Assembly (NCBI RefSeq): GCF_030127105.1
Contig: NZ_CP126161.1
Span: forward strand, 496,001 to 560,000
Direction of reading: 5' to 3'
Origin: Haloarcula pelagica
GTDB taxonomy: Archaea > Halobacteriota > Halobacteria > Halobacteriales > Haloarculaceae
DNA length: 64,000 nucleotides
Positions 54,971 to 63,921 of the stretch are shown one piece after another. Every line of letters begins with the position of its first letter. Position 1 is the stretch's first letter. Below the pieces are notes generated by a model. It saw nothing but the letters and a program-made list of their open reading frames with translations, had not been told where the DNA came from and ran no database searches. Made by a program: the position numbers and the translations under genes.

Positions 54971-55774
54971 TCAGTGTGGTTCCGCGATGCCCTGCATCCA
55001 GACGATGCCGATGTGGACGGCGATCACTGCCGTCGTGATGAACGGCAGGAAGAACACGTGCAGGATGTACATCCGTTGGAGTGTCGCCTGCGAGAGCGTG
55101 AACCCGCCGAACATCAGCTGTGCGACCCACTCGCCGATGAGCGGGATCGACAGCGACATCTCGACGCCGATCTGGCCGGCCCAGTACGACAGCTGACTCC
55201 ACGGCAGCAGGTAGCCCGTGTACCCGAACACCAGCGTCAGCGAGATCAGCACGATCCCGATGAGCCAGTTCAGCTCGCGCGGTTCCTTGTACGCACCCGT
55301 GAAGTAGACACGGAGCATGTGCAGGAACACGGCCGCGACCATGATCTGGGCGGCCCAGCGGTGGACCGACCGCAGGAAGTACCCGAGGTTGAGCTGGCCC
55401 ATGATTATCAGCACCGAATCGTACGCCACGGTCGGCGAGCCGTCGGCGGCTGCCGCCGCGGGCGCGTAGTAGAACCCGAGCAACGCGCCCGAGATCGCCG
55501 CGACGATGTACGCCACCGTCGAGAACGAGCCGAGCGCGTACAACGGGTACCAGTACCAGAACTTGTTGTCGAGGTTGTACTGCTCGGTGTGGCTCTTGGG
55601 CATCTGCATGTTGACCTTGTAGTAGAGATCCTCCAGGATCTCCAGGTAGTCAACGACCCGGAGCCGTTTGTCGAGCCAGATGAGTGCGGTCAGGTACACC
55701 GTCTCGATGGGCGAGAGGTCCCGCTTTTTCATCCACCCTTTGTGGTCGTGTTCGTCTTTGCGTTCTAGGCTCAT
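54971..55774 (-). CDS. Cytochrome b/b6, N-terminal haem-binding subunit
   Basis: A 267-residue protein with four helices and paired His that bind two haems (V-H-R-W-A-A-Q-I-M-V-A-A-V-F-L-H-M and A-V-H-I-G-I-V). It carries G-Y-L-L-P-W-S-Q, the quinone-site motif of cytochrome b. It forms the core with the neighbouring C-terminal subunit, the stop and next start being four bases apart. Confidence 0.93.
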   Translation of the reverse strand: MSLERKDEHDHKGWMKKRDLSPIETVYLTALIWLDKRLRVVDYLEILEDLYYKVNMQMPKSHTEQYNLDNKFWYWYPLYALGSFSTVAYIVAAISGALLGFYYAPAAAAADGSPTVAYDSVLIIMGQLNLGYFLRSVHRWAAQIMVAAVFLHMLRVYFTGAYKEPRELNWLIGIVLISLTLVFGYTGYLLPWSQLSYWAGQIGVEMSLSIPLIGEWVAQLMFGGFTLSQATLQRMYILHVFFLPFITTAVIAVHIGIVWMQGIAEPH

Positions 55775-55776
55775 TG

Positions 55777-56640
55777 TTACTCAGTTTGTGGGGGGCGTGG
55801 CAGTGCCACGAACGTTGACTGGACTGGGCTGAACGGGTTGTACACAGATTGGTGGCACTGACAATAAATCCTGTCCGCGGCGCCGAAGTTCGCACTCCCC
55901 GAGTACGCCTTGAACCCTGGGACACAGCAGAAGTGCGTACACTTGTTCAGCCACGCGATGAAGCCGTCGGCGGTCGCTGCCGAGACGAAGTCCTGGACCG
56001 TACCCGGCAGTTCACTGTATTTCCCCTCGCCGTTCGCCATCCGTTCGACTTCGACGGACCGGATCAGCTGAATGGGGATCGTCGACACGTCGCCGTCCGA
56101 ACGCCAGGTCGCGCTTGCCGGCTTCCCGACACCGGACCGGCCGATGCCGTTGCCCCAGTCCTCGTAGTCCGAGAACATGTCGACGGTCAGGGGCGCGCCG
56201 CTCTCGTACTCGCTCTGCCACGAGAACGTCCCGGAGCTGTTTCGGAACGTGTTGTCCTGGTCTGCCTGCGGATAGATCCCTTCGACGGACTGCATCCCGC
56301 AGTACTGGAACCACGCCGAGGAGTAATCGACGCCGCTGCCACCGAAGTCGCGGGTGATCGCGACGCCGGCGTCCTCGTCGTACTCCGGCCAGATGCCTTT
56401 GAGCTGCCCGCCGTCGATCTCAAGCGGGATGATCGGCATCCCGCGGGGCGCCGGACCGTCTGTGTTCTCGACTGCGACGAACTGTGTCGTCCCGCCACCT
56501 TCACCGGCCGCGTCCGTGGTCGCGTCGACGGCCGCGAGCCCGCCAGCGCCGACGCTGGAGAGGGCTGCACTGCCGACGACGCCTTTCACGAACCGACGAC
56601 GGCCGGTTTCGGCGGGGTATTTGTCTTCGTCTAGTGGCAT
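55777..56640 (-). CDS. Rieske iron-sulfur subunit of the bc complex
   Basis: A 287-residue Tat-exported protein. R-R-R-F-V-K-G precedes a hydrophobic anchor, and the Rieske ligands are C-T-H-F-C-C and C-Q-C-H. It passes an electron from quinol to the copper or haem carrier outside the membrane. It lies between the DUF7318-like gene and the cytochrome b genes. A frame extension upstream of ATG 56640 is not used. Confidence 0.93.
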   Translation of the reverse strand: MPLDEDKYPAETGRRRFVKGVVGSAALSSVGAGGLAAVDATTDAAGEGGGTTQFVAVENTDGPAPRGMPIIPLEIDGGQLKGIWPEYDEDAGVAITRDFGGSGVDYSSAWFQYCGMQSVEGIYPQADQDNTFRNSSGTFSWQSEYESGAPLTVDMFSDYEDWGNGIGRSGVGKPASATWRSDGDVSTIPIQLIRSVEVERMANGEGKYSELPGTVQDFVSAATADGFIAWLNKCTHFCCVPGFKAYSGSANFGAADRIYCQCHQSVYNPFSPVQSTFVALPRPPQTE

Positions 56641-56641
56641 G

Positions 56642-57061
56642 TTACTTCTTGTAGTAGGGGTAGACTGCGCGTTTGATCGTGTCGACAAGCTGTTCCTCGT
56701 CGAGGGCGGTCGTCCCGTCGACATCCTCCTGCCGGATGTAGAGGTCCTCCCACTTGCGGCGGCGCTTCTTGACGATCATCACGTCGGGGAGGAACTCCTT
56801 GCGGTACAGCAGCATGATGAAGGCCAGATCCAGGAAGATGACCGTCAGGACGCCACCCAGGAACATGTTGGCCTCGATGAGCCTGACCGTCAGCGTCGTC
56901 CCGATGCCGGAGGCCCACCCGGCCAGCATGCCGTAGGTGAACAGGCCGACGAAAAAGACCTGGATGATCGTCAGGAGGACGATCCCGACCGCCGCTGCGG
57001 TGCTCTCTCGGGGCGGTTCGTAGCGGTGGATATCACCGTACGTAGAGCCTTCCGAGGCCAT
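56642..57061 (-). CDS. Membrane protein of the bc cluster (DUF7318-like)
   Basis: A 139-residue protein with two membrane helices and charged ends (Y-R-K-E-F-L-P-D-V-M-I-V-K-K-R-R-R-K). It is a conserved haloarchaeal member of this operon, with its start touching the halocyanin stop. Probably an accessory subunit of the complex. Confidence 0.72.
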   Translation of the reverse strand: MASEGSTYGDIHRYEPPRESTAAAVGIVLLTIIQVFFVGLFTYGMLAGWASGIGTTLTVRLIEANMFLGGVLTVIFLDLAFIMLLYRKEFLPDVMIVKKRRRKWEDLYIRQEDVDGTTALDEEQLVDTIKRAVYPYYKK

Positions 57062-57723
57062 CAGTTGTTCCCTCCGCTGGTGTGGGGCGACTCACCGTAC
57101 TTCAGCATGAAGAAGGTGAACACGAGCGGGAGAAAGACGGCCAGTCCGGCGCCGATTCCGACGAAGTGGGGCTGGATCGGCACGCCCGCGTAGTGGGGGT
57201 CGACTTCGACCGGGCCGCCACTACTGAGGGTCACGGTCGGGTAGTCCTCGCCGACGACGATGGCACCTTTCATCTGGAGCCCCTCGTGGGGAACACAGTA
57301 GTACGTGTAGATGCCGTCTTCCTCGAAGGTGTGCTCGTAGTTGACACCGGCCGAAGACACCGCGTCGCCCGAGTTGAGCGTGTCGCCGTTGGCCTGGACA
57401 ACGTTGTGGCCACCGCCGTCACCGGTCCACTCCCACTGGACCGTCGCGCCGTTGTCCACGTGGACTGCCGGCGGGCCGAACCCGTAGGCACCACCGTTGG
57501 CCTGGACACCGACCTCGACCGTCACCGTGTCCTGGCCGGTCGCGTCGACGGTGCTTGCCGGTCCGCCGAAGTTCCCGACTTGGTCGAGGTAGCCGCCGTA
57601 GTCCGGGACCGTCTGGCCACCGCTGCCGCCCTCTTCCTGGGCGGCGGCCGAACCGGTGGCGCTGAGGGCAGCCGCTGTCCCGGCGGCGCCCCCTGCGGTC
57701 CGGACGAACTCCCGTCTGTTCAT
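57061..57723 (-). CDS. Halocyanin (type-1 copper protein) with C-terminal anchor
   Basis: A 220-residue protein. A Tat signal (M-N-R-R-E-F-V-R-T-A-G-G) leads into a cupredoxin domain with the copper ligands in G-G-G-H-N-V-V and Y-Y-C-V-P-H-E-G-L-Q-M-K-G. A C-terminal membrane helix (about 190-210) anchors it. It probably receives electrons from the Rieske subunit and passes them to a terminal oxidase. An embedded TATA box lies right before the ATG at 57723. Confidence 0.93.
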   Translation of the reverse strand: MNRREFVRTAGGAAGTAAALSATGSAAAQEEGGSGGQTVPDYGGYLDQVGNFGGPASTVDATGQDTVTVEVGVQANGGAYGFGPPAVHVDNGATVQWEWTGDGGGHNVVQANGDTLNSGDAVSSAGVNYEHTFEEDGIYTYYCVPHEGLQMKGAIVVGEDYPTVTLSSGGPVEVDPHYAGVPIQPHFVGIGAGLAVFLPLVFTFFMLKYGESPHTSGGNN

Positions 57724-57747
57724 GTACACGTGGGGGTCGGGACTGAG

Positions 57748-57757
57748 TTTGTATAAA
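57748..57757 (-). promoter_or_regulatory. TATA box of halocyanin
   Basis: Minus-strand TTTATACAAA lies 25-34 bases before the halocyanin ATG. It fits a leaderless promoter for halocyanin and the bc genes behind it. Confidence 0.6.
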
Positions 57758-57783
57758 CCCACCGAATACACCCGCTTGCGGTG

Positions 57784-58689
57784 TCACGCCCCCGCTTCGT
57801 CGTTCGAATCCGCGTCGGATCGTTCCCCGTCATATTCGGGTTCGATCTCGGGAACGAAATCCGGGCGCTCCCCGTCCTCCAGGCCGATCGCGCGCAACCG
57901 GTCGCGGTACTCCTCGGCCCGGAACTTATCGGAGAGGCGCGCGTTAGCGACGGTGAAAAACAGGACGAGCGCGACGCCGACGAAGGCGAACCCCGCGACG
58001 AACAGCAACGCGATGCTGGTCCCGGCGTCACCGATGACGCCCGCGGTCGCCAGCCCCCCGCCCACGATGAGGACGAGTCCGGCGAGCAGTTGGGCACCGG
58101 CGATGGCCTGCAGCATCCAGTTGCCCAGTTCACCGCCGCCTTCGGGGACCGCCTCGGGTTCGGGCAGCGGGTTCCGTGGGACCTCCTCGGGAACCTCGTA
58201 GGAGTCCATCGAGCACAGCGCGACGGTCGGTTTCACGTCCCGGAGAACCGTCCCCTCGCCCTCGATGCTCCCGTCGGGATAGACGATAGCGTACCCCTCG
58301 TCGGAGTACGCCAGGATCCGGGGCGGTTCCTCGTGGCGCTCGATCCGGGCGAACACGTCCCTGTTTGCGACCCGGGTGAGCAGGTCACGTTCGACCCGGT
58401 CCAGCAGTTCGTCGTCGGTGATCCAGGTCTCGGCGTCGAAGGCGGCCTCCCACTCCTCGGCGGACATCTCCGCCATGTCCGCCGGGCCGAAGTCGTCGAA
58501 GTCGTACTTCTGTTCGACCTGCTCGCGGAGCGTCTCCATCTCCGCGTCCGCGGCGTTGGGGTCCGTGTCCCCGTCCCGCTCGCTCTGGTTGTCCGACTCC
58601 GACGGCGACTCGTCGGCTGTCTCGTCCGGGACGGAGACCCGCTCGCCCACGCCAGCGTCGTCGGAGGCGGTCGAATCCGGGTCGGCCAT
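57784..58689 (-). CDS. Membrane protein of the bc cluster (DUF7319-like)
   Basis: A 301-residue protein. A highly acidic N-terminal half (about 1-140) is followed by two membrane helices around residues 185-235 and a charged tail. It is conserved beside halocyanin in haloarchaea. The large acidic part faces the cytoplasm or outside; a role in assembly of the complex is inference. Confidence 0.7.
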   Translation of the reverse strand: MADPDSTASDDAGVGERVSVPDETADESPSESDNQSERDGDTDPNAADAEMETLREQVEQKYDFDDFGPADMAEMSAEEWEAAFDAETWITDDELLDRVERDLLTRVANRDVFARIERHEEPPRILAYSDEGYAIVYPDGSIEGEGTVLRDVKPTVALCSMDSYEVPEEVPRNPLPEPEAVPEGGGELGNWMLQAIAGAQLLAGLVLIVGGGLATAGVIGDAGTSIALLFVAGFAFVGVALVLFFTVANARLSDKFRAEEYRDRLRAIGLEDGERPDFVPEIEPEYDGERSDADSNDEAGA

Positions 58690-58776
58690 TGCCCGACGGT
58701 AGGGTCCGCACGGTCTTACACTTTCTGACCTCCGCCATCCGGCACGTTTTAGCACACCCTGTCCTAACCCCCGCCC

Positions 58777-59259
58777 ATGGTCTCTGACGGGGTCGTCGCC
58801 ACGGTCGTCCTCGCGTCGGTGACGCTGAGTTTCCCCTGTTTCGTCTACGGCGCGTACTACATCATCGAGACCGAGCCGGTCACCTGGGACGTACTGCTCC
58901 ACCACCTGAAGTTCGTCGTCACCGGGCTGGTCCTGACGACGGTGCCGATGGTCACGTGGATGATGCCCAGACTCCCCGACCAACTCGGCGGCGTGTCGGC
59001 GGTCCACGCCTATCTCGGCCTGCAGGCGTACGCCCTGCTCGCTTTCGGCGGGACCGGCATCGTCCGTATCTTCCGGGCGAAGAAGGAACACGACCTCTAC
59101 AACGACTACGACGAGGACCTCCTGCTGGACGAGATCGGCGGCGAGACGATGGACCACTGGCGGTCCCGCCTGCGGATCGGCGTGTTCGGCTACGTCATCT
59201 TCTGGATGCTGGCTTACGTCGTCGGCCTGGCCCGGTACGTGCTTCGCTACGCGGTCTGA
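58777..59259 (+). CDS. Membrane protein (DUF7321-like)
   Basis: A 160-residue protein with about four membrane helices and a cytoplasmic acidic loop (Y-N-D-Y-D-E-D). It is divergent from the bc operon and conserved beside it in related genomes, as far as I recall. The His in L-L-H-H-L-K and V-H-A-Y could be haem ligands, unproven. Confidence 0.65.
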   Translation: MVSDGVVATVVLASVTLSFPCFVYGAYYIIETEPVTWDVLLHHLKFVVTGLVLTTVPMVTWMMPRLPDQLGGVSAVHAYLGLQAYALLAFGGTGIVRIFRAKKEHDLYNDYDEDLLLDEIGGETMDHWRSRLRIGVFGYVIFWMLAYVVGLARYVLRYAV

Positions 59260-59335
59260 GTCGAGCGCGAGCCACCCAAGCACTGTAGAGGAGCGGCGTC
59301 GAACCGTCGTGTATGGCCGGAGGCGAGCACCGCCC

Positions 59336-60331
59336 GTGGTAGTCTCGGACCCCACGACGCTCGTGGAACTCGGCGTCGGTGCGGTGGCACTCGCCGTCCT
59401 CGTCCGGAGCGCCGGTGTCGCCGTCGACCGGGCGCTCGCGCTGGCGCGTCACTACGACCTGCCGGAACTGCTCATCGGGATGTTCGTCGTCTCCATCGGG
59501 ACGAGTCTCCCGGAGATCAGCGCACATCTCGTGGCGTCGCTGGGCATCCTCAGCGGGACGCTCGATCCCGTCGTCGCGTCCGCGACGGTCCTCGGCAGCA
59601 ACATGGGTTCCTCGACGGTCCAGCAACTGCTGTTGTTCGGCCTGTTCCTCGTCGGGTACGGGCACTACACTCCCGGACCGGAGTTCCTCCGGACGAGCTA
59701 CGTCCCGATGGTGGCCGCGTTCGTACTCGTCCTGGGCCTCGGTGCCGACGGCGCCGTCTCCCGACTCGACGGCGCTGTCCTCCTCCTCGCGTTCGGGGGC
59801 TACACGTACTACAGTTTCACACGGACAGTCCGGACGACGGCGCTCCCCGAATCCCCGCCGGAGTCGATCGCGGTCGGCCGGGACCTGGCGGTGACTGCCC
59901 TCGCGCTGGCGGGCGTCCTCGGGAGCGCGTTCGTCGTCCTCGCTGTGGTCGAGGCGACGGTCACGCGCCTCCAGTTGGGCGGGTCGATGCTCGGCGTGCT
60001 CACGCTCGGGATCGCCGCGGCGCTGCCGGAACTCTCGACGGTCGTCGAGTCGATCCGTCGGCGGACGCCCTCGCTCGCGCTCGGAACGCTGGTCGGCAGC
60101 AACGTCGTCAACTCCCTCGTCGGGATCGGTCTGGGTGGCCTCCTCTCGACCTACACGGTCCCGCAGTCGGTGTTGCTCTGGGACCTCCCGTTCAAACTGC
60201 TCGCCGGGGTCGGCCTGCTTGGCTACCTGTGGTTCGTCGGCGACGGATCGCTCGGCCGGCGCGAGGGCGCCACGCTCGTCGTCCTCTACCTCGTCTACCT
60301 CACCGGGCGGCTGCTGGTCTTTCCGGTGTGA
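59336..60331 (+). CDS. CaCA-type sodium/calcium exchanger
   Basis: A 331-residue protein with about ten membrane helices and the two alpha-repeats: G-T-S-L-P-E-I-S-A-H and A-A-L-P-E-L-S-T-V. The GTG start at 59336 was chosen because an earlier GTG at 59309 would add an arginine-rich extension; both are possible. It is the third family member in this window. Confidence 0.85.
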   Translation: MVVSDPTTLVELGVGAVALAVLVRSAGVAVDRALALARHYDLPELLIGMFVVSIGTSLPEISAHLVASLGILSGTLDPVVASATVLGSNMGSSTVQQLLLFGLFLVGYGHYTPGPEFLRTSYVPMVAAFVLVLGLGADGAVSRLDGAVLLLAFGGYTYYSFTRTVRTTALPESPPESIAVGRDLAVTALALAGVLGSAFVVLAVVEATVTRLQLGGSMLGVLTLGIAAALPELSTVVESIRRRTPSLALGTLVGSNVVNSLVGIGLGGLLSTYTVPQSVLLWDLPFKLLAGVGLLGYLWFVGDGSLGRREGATLVVLYLVYLTGRLLVFPV

Positions 60332-60419
60332 GCCGTCCCGAAGTAGAGTCAAGCAGCCACAAGTATCAATAAAGAACAAATTTCTTAGTGAGCGTTACCG
60401 AAGCACTAGCTGAGACGCC

Positions 60420-60923
60420 ATGTACGAGACGATCCTCTACCCGACAGACGGGAGCGAAGGCGCCGAGGCGGCGCTGGCACACGCCCGTGACCACGCACAG
60501 CGGTACGGGGCGGAAGTCCACGTCCTGTTCGTCGCGGACAGTTCCTTCGAGCGGTCCGGGATGGTCGGCGAGGAACACGCGGGCACCCCGTCCGGGATGC
60601 GGGGCGAAGAACACGACCACGAGCCGTCGGGGCTGATCGCCGAGGACACCGATCCGCTTGGGACCATCGAGGCCGGAGGGGAAGCGATCGTCGAACGCGT
60701 CGCGGCGGCGTTCGGCGACGACGTGCCGGTGACGACGGCAGTCCGCCGGGCCACACCGTACAACGGGATCATCGAGTACGCCGAGGGGGTCGGTGCGGAC
60801 CTGATCGTGATGGGCACCCACGGCCGTCGGGGCGTCGACCACTTCCTGATCGGCAGTGTCGCCGAGAAAGTCGTCCGCACGTCCGAAGTCCCCGTTCTCA
60901 CCGTGCGACTCGACGACGCCTGA
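60420..60923 (+). CDS. Universal stress protein (UspA fold) with internal repeat
   Basis: A 167-residue protein. Y-P-T-D-G-S-E-G-A and the C-terminal G-T-H-G-R-R-G-V-D-H-F-L-I-G-S-V-A-E-K are the ATP-binding Usp motifs. Between them a 12-residue unit (S-G-M-V-G-E-E-H-A-G-T-P) is repeated: residues 46-57, 58-69 and, more loosely, 70-79. Its Glu/His richness could bind metal. Usps respond to stress; the repeat is unusual. Confidence 0.88.
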   Translation: MYETILYPTDGSEGAEAALAHARDHAQRYGAEVHVLFVADSSFERSGMVGEEHAGTPSGMRGEEHDHEPSGLIAEDTDPLGTIEAGGEAIVERVAAAFGDDVPVTTAVRRATPYNGIIEYAEGVGADLIVMGTHGRRGVDHFLIGSVAEKVVRTSEVPVLTVRLDDA

Positions 60924-61607
60924 CTACCAGGCCTCGCCGCTGGCCAGGTCGACCTCGCTGTCGCCCTTCTCGGAGGAGCAGATGTCCGCCAGCACGCACT
61001 CCTCGCAGTCGGCCGCACGCGCCCCACAGATCGCCCGGCCGTGATCGATCAACAGGTGCGTGAACTGCTGCCACTCGCTCTCCGGAACGATATCGAGGAG
61101 GTCCTGTTCGATGGCTTCGGGCCGCTCCTGATCGGTGAGCCCGAGGCGACGCGAGAGGCGCTGGACGTGCGTGTCGACGACGATGCCCTCGACGATGTCG
61201 TGGCCGTGCTGGAGGACGACGTTGGCCGTCTTGCGGCCCACGCCGGGCAGATCGGTCAGCGCGGACATCGTGTCGGGCACCTCGCCGTCGTGTTCCTCGA
61301 CGATCCGCTCGCCGATCCCCTTGAGGTAGCCGCCCTTGTTGTTGTGGAACGTGATCCCGTAGATGTCCTCTGCGAGTTGCTCCTCGCTGGCTGCGGCGTA
61401 GTCGGCCGCACTCCGGTACTTCTCGAAGAGGTCCGCGGTCACCTCGTTGACGCGCTCGTCGGTACACTGCGCCGAGAGGACGACTGCGACGAGCAGTTCC
61501 AGTCGATTAGCGTAGTTCAGCGAGATGGTCGAGTCCGGATACTCCTCGTGGAGCCGGTCGACGACCTCTTCGGCCTGTGCCTGGCGGCTCGCAAGCGGTG
61601 TTCCCAT
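60924..61607 (-). CDS. nth: Endonuclease III
   Basis: A 227-residue DNA glycosylase/AP lyase. It has L-P-G-V-G-R-K-T-A-N-V-V helix-hairpin-helix, D-T-H-V-Q-R-L-S-R-R-L-G, and the C-terminal 4Fe-4S cysteines (C-G-A-R-A-A-D-C-E-E-C-V-L-A-D-I-C). It removes oxidised pyrimidines. The ATG at 61607 is chosen; the frame open upstream has no protein-like sequence. It is convergent with the stress protein. Confidence 0.95.
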   Translation of the reverse strand: MGTPLASRQAQAEEVVDRLHEEYPDSTISLNYANRLELLVAVVLSAQCTDERVNEVTADLFEKYRSAADYAAASEEQLAEDIYGITFHNNKGGYLKGIGERIVEEHDGEVPDTMSALTDLPGVGRKTANVVLQHGHDIVEGIVVDTHVQRLSRRLGLTDQERPEAIEQDLLDIVPESEWQQFTHLLIDHGRAICGARAADCEECVLADICSSEKGDSEVDLASGEAW

Positions 61608-61734
61608 ACACGCATCCCGGGGCGGCCCCGCCTTTGGCCTGTCGTTCGCCGCCGTCGGCGGTCCGTGGCCGGGCATCGCGAACTGTTGTCACACCGGGAG
61701 AACGTTCATCCGCCGGTCCGTCCTCCGTTCGACT

Positions 61735-62265
61735 ATGCCCGGTCCCACATTTCTCGACGGCGAGACGGTATCGCTCGCGACGATCGAGGAGGACGACGTG
61801 GCGTTCGTCCACGAGACGGTCAACGACCCCGCAGTCCGCGAGGGGCTCTCGTTCGCCAGACCACAGAGCGAGCGGGCCGAACGCGAGTGGATCGAGTCCG
61901 TCGGCGACCCGGACAGCGACGACGTGCACTTCCTGATCTGTGTCGACGGCGACCCGGTGGGCGTGATCGGCCTGAACCGGGTCGCCCCCACCACCGGTGC
62001 CGGCGAACTCGGCTACTACCTGACGCCGGACGCCTGGGGGAACGGCTACGCGACAGACGCGGCACGGACCATCGTCGACTACGCGTTCGCCGAGTTGCGC
62101 CTCCACCGCGTCCACGCGCTGGCCTTCGACGACAACGAGGCGTCCCGGCGCGTTCTGGAGAAGGTCGGGTTCGAGCACGAGGGCGTCATGCGGGAACACT
62201 GGTTCCGCAACGGCGAGTACGAGGACGTACACGTCTACGGCCTGCTGGCGCCCGACTGGGAGTAG
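61735..62265 (+). CDS. GNAT-family N-acetyltransferase
   Basis: A 176-residue acetyltransferase of the RimJ/RimL type. It shows P-T-T-G-A-G-E-L-G-Y-Y-L, W-G-N-G-Y-A-T-D-A, and N-E-A-S-R-R-V-L-E-K-V-G-F. It probably acetylates a protein N-terminus or a small amine; the substrate is unknown. It abuts the next gene head-on. Confidence 0.9.
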   Translation: MPGPTFLDGETVSLATIEEDDVAFVHETVNDPAVREGLSFARPQSERAEREWIESVGDPDSDDVHFLICVDGDPVGVIGLNRVAPTTGAGELGYYLTPDAWGNGYATDAARTIVDYAFAELRLHRVHALAFDDNEASRRVLEKVGFEHEGVMREHWFRNGEYEDVHVYGLLAPDWE

Positions 62266-62721
62266 TCACAGCGCCGCGACGGCGTCCAGCAACGGGGCGA
62301 TGTCGGGGACCTCGCCCGACCCGTCGTCGGCCCACGCGAACCGGACGCGACACCGACTGTCGACGAGGAACGCCGCCCGTCGCGTCGTCCCGTCGGGTCG
62401 CTGGACGCCGAACTGGGCGTCGACGCCGGCGTGGTCGATCAACAGCGGGAACGGGAGTCCCAACTCCGCCGCGAACGAACGGTGGTCCGCCATATCACCC
62501 GGCGCCACGCCGAAGACGGCGATCCCGTCGGTCAGTTCCCTCCACTCGGTGTCCCGTAACGCCGCCAGGTACCGCCGGCAGCGCGGCGCGAAGTCCTCGG
62601 TGTAGAAGGCGACGACGACGGGCGCCTGCCCGGCCGCAGCGGAGAGCCGGTAGGCGCCGCTCCCACCGTTTGCGGTCCCCTGGAGATCGAAGTCCGGTGC
62701 CGGATCGCCAGCGTCGAGCAT
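62266..62721 (-). CDS. Peroxiredoxin-like protein with altered Thr
   Basis: A 151-residue thioredoxin-fold protein of the AhpC/TSA (BCP-like) group. The peroxidatic Cys48 lies in F-Y-T-E-D-F-A-P-R-C; the usual Thr/Ser three residues before it is Ala45. V-F-G-V-A-P-G-D and F-P-L-L-I-D are typical. It may still reduce peroxides less efficiently, or act as a redox sensor. Confidence 0.82.
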   Translation of the reverse strand: MLDAGDPAPDFDLQGTANGGSGAYRLSAAAGQAPVVVAFYTEDFAPRCRRYLAALRDTEWRELTDGIAVFGVAPGDMADHRSFAAELGLPFPLLIDHAGVDAQFGVQRPDGTTRRAAFLVDSRCRVRFAWADDGSGEVPDIAPLLDAVAAL

Positions 62722-62831
62722 ACCCGAGCGAACGACCTCCTGCGAGAAGAACCTGGCCGTCGTGACAGCGCCGCCGCTGGTCAGCGTGGGCAGAACGGGG
62801 AGAATCAGGACGCGTCTGTGTCCGACACGGT

Positions 62832-63116
62832 TCAGTCGGCCGTGACCTCGCGGCCGGCCGCGGTCTCTTCGGGGACGGGCGTGGCGAGTTTGTAGACTGC
62901 GTACAGTCCGAGGACGGCGATGCCGGCCAGGACGAGTCCGGTCCGGATCGTGGGGTCGATCATGGGGGTGGCGACGATCTCGCCCGCGTCGTTGGTGATC
63001 GGTGCCGCGCCGAAGGGTTTGCCCGCCAGCGTCTCGATCAGCCCCATGACGACGACGCCCAGGACGATCAGTCCGCCGCTCAGTGCCATTGCCGCCTTGT
63101 CGATGATGTCAGTCAT
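62832..63116 (-). CDS. Small membrane protein paired with DoxX
   Basis: A 94-residue protein with two membrane helices (about 10-30 and 57-80), start M-T-D-I-I-D-K-A-A-M. It follows the DoxX gene, separated by 65 bases that are unusually rich in G and T on the plus strand. Likely to work with DoxX; no motif identifies a function. Confidence 0.6.
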   Translation of the reverse strand: MTDIIDKAAMALSGGLIVLGVVVMGLIETLAGKPFGAAPITNDAGEIVATPMIDPTIRTGLVLAGIAVLGLYAVYKLATPVPEETAAGREVTAD

Positions 63117-63181
63117 TGGTGGTCTCCGTTGGTTGGTCGGGGGGTGGTGTTGGTGTTTGTGTGGTCGTCAGTCGGTGCTGT

Positions 63182-63706
63182 TCAGCCCAGCAGGTATTTG
63201 AGCCGGGGGCGCTGTCGGACGAACTCCATCTTCTCGATGATGGCGTCGAGGCCGTAGTAGCGCCCGGTGCCCAGGACGATCATGGTGACGAACAGCAGGA
63301 GTCCCATGAAGTCGCTGTTGACCAGGCCGTGGCCGAAGCCGGCGTTGCCGACCCAGAACAGGGTCATGAAGACGACCCCGCCGAAGGCCGCCAGCCGCGT
63401 CAGCGCGCCGGCGATCAGCGCCAGCCCGATCAGCGTCTCGAACAGCGGCACACCGGGCGCGATCAGCCACGCCAGGTTGTTGCCCATCCAGACCGGGATC
63501 GGCCCGAGTGCCGTGCCGGTCATCTGTTGCATGTAGGCCGGCCCGTACGCGAAGTTCAGGCCGTCCTCGATGAGCTTGGTCACGCCCGCGTGGAAGAACC
63601 ACCAGCCAGTCAGCACACGCAGCATCGCCAGCCAGTAGGCCGTCCACGGTCCGTCGAGCTCTAGCTCGAACGCCTCGCCCAGGGGGTTGGTTGCTTGGTA
63701 GGACAT
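63182..63706 (-). CDS. DoxX-family membrane protein
   Basis: A 174-residue protein with four membrane helices and the family pattern: W-F-F-H-A-G-V-T-K-L and P-V-W-M-G-N-N-L ... F-E-T-L-I-G-L-A-L-I-A-G. Some DoxX proteins are quinol or thiosulfate oxidase subunits; most are unassigned. It has its own TATA box. Confidence 0.85.
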   Translation of the reverse strand: MSYQATNPLGEAFELELDGPWTAYWLAMLRVLTGWWFFHAGVTKLIEDGLNFAYGPAYMQQMTGTALGPIPVWMGNNLAWLIAPGVPLFETLIGLALIAGALTRLAAFGGVVFMTLFWVGNAGFGHGLVNSDFMGLLLFVTMIVLGTGRYYGLDAIIEKMEFVRQRPRLKYLLG

Positions 63707-63746
63707 CGGTGGGTTACCTCACATATGGACATCTGGCCGAGACCAC

Positions 63747-63755
63747 CATATAAAC
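63747..63755 (-). promoter_or_regulatory. TATA box of DoxX
   Basis: Minus-strand GTTTATATG lies 41-49 bases before the DoxX ATG, a good TATA match with a short leader. Confidence 0.55.
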
Positions 63756-63921
63756 AGACGTGCGTTCCCATCGACTGAAAACGGTTCTGAGCGCCTGAGA
63801 ATGAAGAATTCTGCAGTTTCCGTCGTAACCCCGTGTTCGGGCGGGCTTTTTTCCGTCGGTCGGGCACGCGGCTCCCGAACGACCGTGAGGTTCAACACCG
63901 CCACTGGGCTATCAGTCGACA

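Noticed and set aside
63117-63181. The G/T-rich spacer between DoxX and the small membrane protein as a repeat or RNA element
   Set aside because: It is only 65 bases and shows no clear inverted repeat; it may be a composition accident.
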